This document shows, piece after piece, positions 58,720 through 64,000 of a DNA stretch of 64,000 bases (position 1 is the stretch's first letter; each line of letters starts with the position of its first letter). The notes under the pieces were generated by a model. It was not told the origin of the DNA. It did no database searches and worked only from the letters and a program-made list of their open reading frames with translations. Source of the DNA: Chlamydiales bacterium (GTDB taxonomy: Bacteria > Chlamydiota > Chlamydiia > Chlamydiales > Rhabdochlamydiaceae); the NCBI GenBank assembly GCA_016185065.1, contig JACPOL010000008.1, positions 310,001-374,000 on the forward strand, in the 5' to 3' direction. The translations under genes were made by a program, and so were the position numbers.

Positions 58720-59178
58720 ATGGGCACAGTTCACGAGCTCAGAAAGGTCTACATAGAGCTATCTCAGGTCACTCGCAACATTCAATCCACACACACAGAG
58801 CTGTCGAGTGGCAGAATGGCGCAATTAAAGGGGCTCTTCGATGACCGGTCATGGAAGGTCTTCTGGCAGGGCATGAACGATGTCTGCTTCTCCCTTGGAG
58901 GCGGAGTCTCACAAATTACAGGTGCCGCAATCGGCGGCGACCTTAAAGACGTCCTAGAAGCCATCGGCAAAGTGCTTCCAAACGCGGGCCAAGCTGCAAA
59001 CACATTCATTCGCAGTGAAGAGGTGCTTCTCGAAGGAGAGATCTCTGAAAATCGCGAGCATGTTAAGCAGATCCTAGACGGGCTTGAGCGCGATGCAACA
59101 GAGTCGCTCCGCAAGTTCGGAGAGGCGCTCGGACAGCTTGCGCGGGAAGAGGATCAACAATTCCAGATCCGCGGCTAG
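58720..59178 (+). CDS. Small T3SS operon protein, possible second translocator
   Basis: 152 residues from the ATG at 58720 with AAGGAG nine bases upstream. Helical, with one moderately hydrophobic, Gly-rich segment (about 50-72, DVCFSLGGGVSQITGAAIGG) and charged amphipathic helices on both sides. It is in the place of CopD (SctB) in Chlamydia operons but is less than half its length. It may be a reduced CopD-like translocator or an accessory protein. No signal peptide. Its gene is the last of the operon; palindromic sequence follows. Confidence 0.6.
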   Translation: MGTVHELRKVYIELSQVTRNIQSTHTELSSGRMAQLKGLFDDRSWKVFWQGMNDVCFSLGGGVSQITGAAIGGDLKDVLEAIGKVLPNAGQAANTFIRSEEVLLEGEISENREHVKQILDGLERDATESLRKFGEALGQLAREEDQQFQIRG

Positions 59179-59203
59179 CTCAACAAAAAATCTACAAAGA
59201 GCA

Positions 59204-59306
59204 ACAGGATATTGAGGATCGCCTGCGGCGGCATGATATGCAGGATAGCGGCCTCTTTCATCCTGTTTATCCTGCCGGCGCTTAGGCGCCGCTCCTCTCA
59301 TCCTGT
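59204..59306. repeat. Palindromic repeats between T3SS operon and glycosyltransferase
   Basis: ACAGGAT motifs at the left recur as ATCCTGT at 59258 and 59299 in inverse orientation, with GCCTGCGGCGGC/GCCGGCGC...GGCGCCGC in between. The stretch may terminate both convergent genes. Lower confidence in exact arms. Confidence 0.55.
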
Positions 59307-60236
59307 TTTTTCTTGAATTTCTGGCTTGTGATAAACTTCGATCTGATCGATCACTGGCCACCCCGCCTCTAAATGGTAGTGAAGTGGATAGATAACCGCC
59401 TTAAAATCACCGACGATCTCTGCAACAATCGAATAGTTGGATTGCGGGCGGATCAGGCAATCAAATTGCATCATGGCAAAGAAGTCTTCCACGACGTTCG
59501 AATTGTGACGATTGCCCTGCCTTCGATAATCAAAACGTATATCTAAGCCTCTGAGTCCTTGCTGAAAACTCCTTGCAATCGTCTCTGGACTACGGTCATC
59601 AGTAAAGAGATAGACGTATAGCGGCTGTCCCTGAAAATACTCGTAGAGGTATCTAATCTGATCGATATAAAATCTATCTGGAGGAAAGCGCAGAGGTTGT
59701 GTCCTTTGGATGTTGGCAACATCGAAACCGCCTCCTCGCCGCACGTGCACGGCAACGGTGATGCAGTTAGACGGGAAGTTCAAAGTAGGCAACGGGCTTC
59801 TTGGCTTAACAAGCTGCTTCAATAAAGCGTGAAATTTCTCCTCTTTCCAATCAATGGGAATATACATGTATCGCGGATCGGCTATGCGATCATTAAGCGA
59901 CTCTGGAAAATAGGGAAGAATATACAAGGTTGAAAGAGGATCGTATTTATTGATTTCTATAGGAGGTCCAAGAAGCTTACTCTTTGCAAATTTTCTCTTA
60001 GTATCTTTGCTGTATAGCTGCTCGACATCGTGAAGAGCCAGCTGATCTGAATAGGTAAAGGGTTTATAGAGCAGAGGAATATCGTATTGATAAGAGACCC
60101 ACTTCGCATGCAAGTAAGCGAGCATGTTATCTCCAAACCTACCTCCCGAAAACGTGTATGTTACCGCATCTTCCTCTCCATAAAGCGGAGCAATTTGAGA
60201 AAACAAAAGAAGAGCGCAAGAGAGTAGCTTTTTCAT
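59298..60236 (-). CDS. Exported fucosyltransferase-like glycosyltransferase
   Basis: 312 residues from the ATG at 60234-60236 (MKKLLSCALLLFSQIAPLYG, a good signal peptide); a start five codons upstream is possible. The body resembles GT11/GT23-type fucosyltransferases: YTFSGGRFGDNMLAYLHAKWVS resembles the N-terminal glycine-rich motif, VAVHVRRGGGFD the HxRRxD motif (Asp replaced by Gly), LFTDD and DFFAMMQFDCLIRPQSNYSIVAEIVG the C-terminal motifs. An exported glycosyltransferase is unusual because nucleotide sugars are not available in the periplasm; it could act on the surface, be secreted into the host, or have another activity. Only the fold assignment is fairly supported. Confidence 0.6.
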   Translation of the reverse strand: MKKLLSCALLLFSQIAPLYGEEDAVTYTFSGGRFGDNMLAYLHAKWVSYQYDIPLLYKPFTYSDQLALHDVEQLYSKDTKRKFAKSKLLGPPIEINKYDPLSTLYILPYFPESLNDRIADPRYMYIPIDWKEEKFHALLKQLVKPRSPLPTLNFPSNCITVAVHVRRGGGFDVANIQRTQPLRFPPDRFYIDQIRYLYEYFQGQPLYVYLFTDDRSPETIARSFQQGLRGLDIRFDYRRQGNRHNSNVVEDFFAMMQFDCLIRPQSNYSIVAEIVGDFKAVIYPLHYHLEAGWPVIDQIEVYHKPEIQEKTG

Positions 60237-60295
60237 AAGAAGTTGACCCATTATTCTAATTTGACCCTAAAGAATCAATCTACTAAGATCGCGTT

Positions 60296-60462
60296 TTAAG
60301 AGACTGTCCACAAACCGCTTTGGCTTGAGTTTTTTAGGATTTTCGATTTCTGTGTCTTGTGGAGATTGTAGGTGACTTGGGTAAAGTCAGTGAAATCGAA
60401 CAAGACACAGAAATCGAAAAGGCAAAAAAGGCAAGCCGAATGGGTTTGTGGACGGTCTTTAA
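60296..60462. repeat. MITE-like palindrome in front of mlaE
   Basis: Two arms of about 63 bases (TTAAGAGACTGTCCACAAAC... and ...GTTTGTGGACGGTCTTTAA), with matching inner blocks CGATTTCTGTGTCTTGT / ACAAGACACAGAAATCG. A single arm of the same family lies at 39443-39472. The mlaE frame is open through it. Confidence 0.85.
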
Positions 60463-60487
60463 GAGCTCCACGGAAAACTGGCTTCTC

Positions 60488-61324
60488 ATGACACTACCGC
60501 AGAACAATAACGGAAACGGCAACAACAACTCTATTCTCTCTAGAGCCGCCAAGAAGCTCTCATGGTTCACTGCGACTGGTGAGTATATCACCATGATCGT
60601 GGATGTCACGATCGCTACGCTCAAGAGACCGCCAGCTCCTGTACTAGTTTTGAAGCAGCTCTACGATGTAGGAGTCGCCTCGCTACCCGTAGTTGCCATT
60701 ACCGGATTTTCAACGGGAATGGTTCTTGCAGCTCAGTCCTTCTATCAGCTCGCCGATAAAGGGCTTGCAAGCGTAACCGGACTCATGGTGGCAAAAGCGA
60801 TGATCACTGAGCTTGGGCCTGTGCTTACGGCTTTCATGGTGACAGGCCGTGTAGGAGCTGCAATGTGCGCAGAGCTCGGAACCATGAGGGTAACCGAGCA
60901 GGTAGACGCTCTTCAGACGATGGCAGTAAATCCCAATCGCTACCTAATCGCACCTCGCCTCATTGCTGGGATCTTTATGATGCCCCTGCTTACGATTTTC
61001 AGTATCGCAATGGGTGTATTTGGCGGATATCTAATCGCTGTCTACTTCTTTAATATGGCGCCCGGGAGCTACTTCGATCCGATGCCGATTCATATTACGC
61101 TCTTCGATCTGACGACGGGGATCGTAAAATCCTTTATCTTCGGAATCTTGATCATGACTATCGCCTGCTACAAGGGGATGACAACAACTGAAGGAGCAGA
61201 AGGTGTAGGCCGTTCCACCACAAATTCAGTGGTAATCGCTTACTGCTGTATCCTTCTCTCCAACTTCTTCTTAACCGTCGCCATGAACGTGATGAGGGAG
61301 AAGATCGCGAGGTTTGTCGAATGA
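60488..61324 (+). CDS. mlaE: MlaE-type ABC transporter permease
   Basis: 278 residues from the ATG at 60488; the frame is open back to a GTG at 60359, but the extra 43 codons are palindrome sequence. The MlaE domain covers about 35-278, with five membrane helices; VVAITGFSTGMVLAAQSFYQL, ITELGPVLTAFMVTGRVGAAMCAELGTMRVTEQVDALQTM and GVGRSTTNSVVIAYCCIL are typical. With MlaF and MlaD it exchanges phospholipids between the membranes. MlaA, MlaB and MlaC genes are not in the window. It overlaps mlaF by four bases. The Asn-rich N-terminal stretch (QNNNGNGNNN) is unusual. Confidence 0.9.
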   Translation: MTLPQNNNGNGNNNSILSRAAKKLSWFTATGEYITMIVDVTIATLKRPPAPVLVLKQLYDVGVASLPVVAITGFSTGMVLAAQSFYQLADKGLASVTGLMVAKAMITELGPVLTAFMVTGRVGAAMCAELGTMRVTEQVDALQTMAVNPNRYLIAPRLIAGIFMMPLLTIFSIAMGVFGGYLIAVYFFNMAPGSYFDPMPIHITLFDLTTGIVKSFIFGILIMTIACYKGMTTTEGAEGVGRSTTNSVVIAYCCILLSNFFLTVAMNVMREKIARFVE

Positions 61325-62100
61325 TCGTCATCCGAAATCTATGGAAAAAGTATGGCAAGCTACAAGTTTTAGCTGGCCTCGACCTCGATATCAATACCGG
61401 AGAGACGATCGTTGTACTCGGCAGATCTGGTGTAGGGAAGAGCGTTCTCCTCAAGCATATCATTGGAATCTCCAAGCCTGATGCAGGAACTATCGATATC
61501 GATGGAGAGATGATCTCGGAACTCTCTGGTCCTGCACTATACAAAGCCGTCCAGCATATGGGCATGCTCTTTCAGGGAGCTGCTCTCTTTGATTCGATGA
61601 ATGTCGAAGAGAACACCGGCTTCTACCTCAAGCAGCATGGAGATCCAAGAACTGGAAGAAAGTACACCGACGCTGAGATCAAAGACCTAGTCGCTAATGC
61701 TTTAGAAATGGTCGACCTCCAAGGCAGTCAAAATAAGATGCCTTCTGAGCTCTCTGGTGGAATGAGGAAGAGAGCCGCTCTTGCAAGGTTAATCGTGTAT
61801 AGACCCTCTCTTCTTCTTTACGATGAGCCCACCACGGGGCTCGACCCGATTACAGCGATGCAGATCAACGCTCTAATCGTAAAAACTCAACGTGAGCTAA
61901 AGGCAACTAGTATTGTAGTTACACACGATATTCTCTCTTCTCTTTTTGTAGGAGATAGATTAGCTCTAATAAGAGATGGAAAAATTGCGCACATTGGCAA
62001 TCCAGAGACATTTATGAAAATAGAAGATCCAATTATAGATTTCCTAAGAAAAACAATCACACAAGATCCACGAAAATTGAGGGAGGCGTTTAATGGGTAA
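61321..62100 (+). CDS. mlaF: MlaF-type ABC transporter ATPase
   Basis: 259 residues. Walker A GRSGVGKSVLLKH (34-46), Q-loop near MLFQGAALFDSMNVEEN, signature LSGGMRKRAALAR, Walker B LLLYDEPTTGLD and H-loop VVTHD are all present. The second part of the signature is the variant for MlaF. It energises MlaE in the maintenance of outer membrane lipid asymmetry. Translation starts at the overlap ATGA with mlaE and its stop overlaps mlaD by eight bases. Confidence 0.95.
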   Translation: MIVIRNLWKKYGKLQVLAGLDLDINTGETIVVLGRSGVGKSVLLKHIIGISKPDAGTIDIDGEMISELSGPALYKAVQHMGMLFQGAALFDSMNVEENTGFYLKQHGDPRTGRKYTDAEIKDLVANALEMVDLQGSQNKMPSELSGGMRKRAALARLIVYRPSLLLYDEPTTGLDPITAMQINALIVKTQRELKATSIVVTHDILSSLFVGDRLALIRDGKIAHIGNPETFMKIEDPIIDFLRKTITQDPRKLREAFNG

Positions 62101-63289
62101 TTCCGCAAAGAACATGCTCATTGGAGTCTTCATCATCGCGGCTTGTACGCTTCTCGTAGGAATCGTGATGTTTCTAAAGCCTTCCGTTGGCGACGGAAAA
62201 AAGACACTTTACGTGCGTTTCGCAAACATCAGCAAGATCAATATTGGCACTAGGGTCACCTACGCAGGAAAGCCCGTTGGTGAAGTGGTAGCCATTAACG
62301 AGATCTATCAAGCAAGATCCCAACCGATAGATACGATCGGACGCTTCTACTTCTACCAGTTAACACTAAAAGTCGACTCAAACGTAGTCGTTTACAATAC
62401 TGATGAGATCTCTCTGCAAACCTCAGGCCTCTTGGGAGAGAAGTCCGTTGCAATTATTCCAAGACGCCCTCCGAAGGGCATCACGCCTAAAATCATCTCA
62501 AATCAGCCTGTCTATGCAAACTCTGTCGATCCGATTGAAAATGCTTTCAATGAGCTCTCAGGGGTTGCAGGAAAGATGGATGAGACGCTAGATGAGGTCA
62601 CTAAGTGGTTAAAAGAGAATGGCGATACCGTCGCCTGCGCAGTGAAAAACTTCGGCGATGCGATGCACCAGGTAGATAAGGTCGTTGCAGAGATCCACGA
62701 GGTCAAGCTGATCCCCGAAATCCATGGTGCGGTCCATCAGTTAAAAATGTCCTTTGAAAAAATACACGACGCTCTTCTTATCCTCGAAGCGGGCGGCACA
62801 TTTGAGAACATTGCAACCACATGCAAAAACCTAAAACAAGCAACGGGTTCAATTGATATCATCTCCCAAGATCTCGCAGATGGAAAAGGCACTCTTGGTA
62901 AGCTGATTAAAAATGATGACCTCTACCTGCGCTTTACAGCTGTAATGAGTAAAGTCGACACTCTGATGAATGATGTGAACCAGTATGGAATTCTCTTCCA
63001 CTTGAACAAGGGCTGGCAGCGCACTCACGCCCAGAGAGCCACTCTGCTAACCGCTTTAGACACTCCACAGAGCTTTAAAGACTACTTCGTAAAAGAGGTA
63101 GACCAAGTTAACAGCTCTATGCAGCGCATCTCGATGCTTATCGAGCGGGCTGAGCAGACACCAGAAAAAGAGAAGATTCTACAGAATGAGCTCTTCAAAG
63201 AGGATTTTGCAGAGCTACTCAGAAAAGCCGATGAGCTCGCCGACAACTTAAGACTCTATAACCAGCAGCTAGTGGAGTCGATGAAGTAA
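62093..63289 (+). CDS. mlaD: MlaD-type MCE-domain lipid-binding protein
   Basis: 398 residues. An N-terminal membrane anchor (about 7-27, [21 protein letters not shown]) precedes one MCE domain (about 35-145, [28 protein letters not shown] ... [12 protein letters not shown]) and then a long helical region (150-398). The single MCE domain forms the hexameric ring that passes lipids. It is longer than E. coli MlaD (183 residues), as is common in chlamydial and mycobacterial-type forms with helical C-termini. Its last base overlaps yqgE. Confidence 0.92.
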   Translation: MGNSAKNMLIGVFIIAACTLLVGIVMFLKPSVGDGKKTLYVRFANISKINIGTRVTYAGKPVGEVVAINEIYQARSQPIDTIGRFYFYQLTLKVDSNVVVYNTDEISLQTSGLLGEKSVAIIPRRPPKGITPKIISNQPVYANSVDPIENAFNELSGVAGKMDETLDEVTKWLKENGDTVACAVKNFGDAMHQVDKVVAEIHEVKLIPEIHGAVHQLKMSFEKIHDALLILEAGGTFENIATTCKNLKQATGSIDIISQDLADGKGTLGKLIKNDDLYLRFTAVMSKVDTLMNDVNQYGILFHLNKGWQRTHAQRATLLTALDTPQSFKDYFVKEVDQVNSSMQRISMLIERAEQTPEKEKILQNELFKEDFAELLRKADELADNLRLYNQQLVESMK

Positions 63290-63855
63290 TGGATCATCTT
63301 CACTCTCAGCTCTCTAAGGGCACCTTTCTGATTGCAAGCCCCGACATCGATGAAGGGCTCTACTTCAGAGCCGTGCTAGTTATTTGCGAGCACAGCACGA
63401 CGGGCTCGTTCGCCCTGATGATCAATAAGCCCCTAGACGTAGATATTCCGGAAGAGATCTTGAATATTAAAGAGACGCTGAATCCCAGAGTGCAGGTTCG
63501 CGCTGGAGGCCCAATCCAGCCCAATCAGATGATGCTGCTTCACTCTTCCGATCAGCTGCCCGACCAGACGCTAAAAATTTGCGAGGGTGTCTACCTTGGC
63601 GGAGATCTGCAGTTTCTTCAAGAGGCTGTGGGCAGCGCAAGCGGCCCTCATATTCGCCTCTGCTTTGGCTATGCCGGATGGGGAGCAGGTCAGCTAGAAA
63701 GGGAGTTTATGAGCGGCGGCTGGTTCGTCCATCCCGCTTCTGCAAAACACATCTTTGAAACTCCTTATGAGAAGGTCTGGCAGACAGTGCTTAGAGATAT
63801 GGGTGGCAAGTACGCCACCCTATCGATGATTCCCGACGACCTCTCTCTCAATTAA
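63289..63855 (+). CDS. YqgE/AlgH family protein (UPF0301)
   Basis: 188 residues, the usual length. The opening [42 protein letters not shown] is diagnostic, with [28 protein letters not shown] and [23 protein letters not shown]. AlgH was first linked to alginate regulation but its activity is unknown. Present in Chlamydia. It shares its first base with the mlaD stop. Confidence 0.93.
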   Translation: MDHLHSQLSKGTFLIASPDIDEGLYFRAVLVICEHSTTGSFALMINKPLDVDIPEEILNIKETLNPRVQVRAGGPIQPNQMMLLHSSDQLPDQTLKICEGVYLGGDLQFLQEAVGSASGPHIRLCFGYAGWGAGQLEREFMSGGWFVHPASAKHIFETPYEKVWQTVLRDMGGKYATLSMIPDDLSLN

Positions 63856-64000
63856 GTGTGGCTTGTAACACGTCTATAGAGGAGCTGTCCTGCTGCCGAT
63901 GCACAAGGAACAGAGAATGGCTGTGCAGCGCATGCTACAGCAACGGGCGTAAAATCTTGCACCACTTCGGCTCCAGCTGTTACAACTGCACTTAGACATC
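63852..64000 (-). CDS. Possible C-terminus of an Ala/Val/Cys-rich protein
   Basis: From the window edge to the stop at 63852-63854, the minus-strand frame stays open for 48 codons and ends against the yqgE stop. The residues are Ala, Val, Ser and Cys-rich ([18 protein letters not shown]...). The tidy convergent boundary suggests a gene; the composition is low-complexity and the start is outside the window. Confidence 0.35.
   Translation of the reverse strand, partial: CLSAVVTAGAEVVQDFTPVAVACAAQPFSVPCASAAGQLLYRRVTSHT

Noticed and set aside
60359..60487. mlaE start at a GTG inside the palindrome.
   Set aside because: The extra 43 residues are not like MlaE, and there is no ribosome site at the GTG.

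Overview
This window reads as chromosome of an environmental (amoeba- or invertebrate-associated) member of the Chlamydiae. The evidence is gene content and order seen in Chlamydia: RNase HIII next to a short RodZ-like HTH protein, gatC-gatA-gatB, sucB-sucA next to a CT053-like protein and HemW, a RsmI-type methylase next to a DNA polymerase III delta-like protein, and a type III secretion translocon operon (chaperone, two-helix translocator, small partner). Genes absent from the small Chlamydiaceae genomes are also present: a tripartite RND efflux pump, an Lpg1974-type outer membrane protein, an IS200/IS605-type transposase and many palindromic repeats. Housekeeping genes look close to half G+C, while leaders of several suspected effector genes are very AT-rich.

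Layout. 1-10.2 kb: start of a DUF255 gene, RodZ-like protein, an orphan with a CaaX-like C-terminus, rnhC-recN-barrel protein operon, Yip1-type membrane protein, small acidic protein, TIGR01777 epimerase, a 532-bp palindromic element, DUF378 protein and a BPL_N amidotransferase-like protein. 10.2-13.5 kb: gatCAB. 13.5-14.6 kb: a Y1 transposase between direct repeats built of palindromes. 14.6-22.6 kb: TolC-, AcrA- and AcrB-like genes, XerD-like recombinase, MOMP-like porin. 22.9-28.7 kb: accessory block with two related multi-helix membrane proteins, adk, and two effector-like genes. 28.8-37.7 kb: 2Fe-2S ferredoxin, DUF1858-IscA fusion, lpdA-sucB-sucA, CT053-like, hemW. 37.7-42.7 kb: tandem paralogues of the CaaX orphan and a 1075-residue autotransporter. 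42.9-51.4 kb: rsmI-holA-osmC, a small basic protein, fabI, FliO-like, ExoD-like, two effector-like genes, hemL. 51.4-59.2 kb: tamA-tamB, then the T3SS translocon operon. 59.3-63.9 kb: an exported glycosyltransferase-like protein and mlaE-mlaF-mlaD-yqgE.

Functionally the window is dominated by envelope biology (TamA/TamB, Mla lipid transport, RND pump, several barrels, an autotransporter), host interaction (T3SS translocators and candidate effectors) and central metabolism (2-oxoglutarate dehydrogenase, Glu-tRNA amidotransferase, FAS-II reductase, haem synthesis).

Two signals stand out. First, a three-member protein family has one member (686-1465) ending in a eukaryote-type CaaX box, and it belongs to a set of genes with near-consensus sigma-70-type promoters and AT-rich leaders, most without a clear Shine-Dalgarno. 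Second, at least five families of long palindromic elements occupy most intergenic gaps, including two inverted 532-bp giant-hairpin copies, MITE-like elements inside the sucAB-lpdA cluster and at mlaE, and a REP-like set flanking a Y1 transposase. No rRNA, tRNA or CRISPR array was seen.
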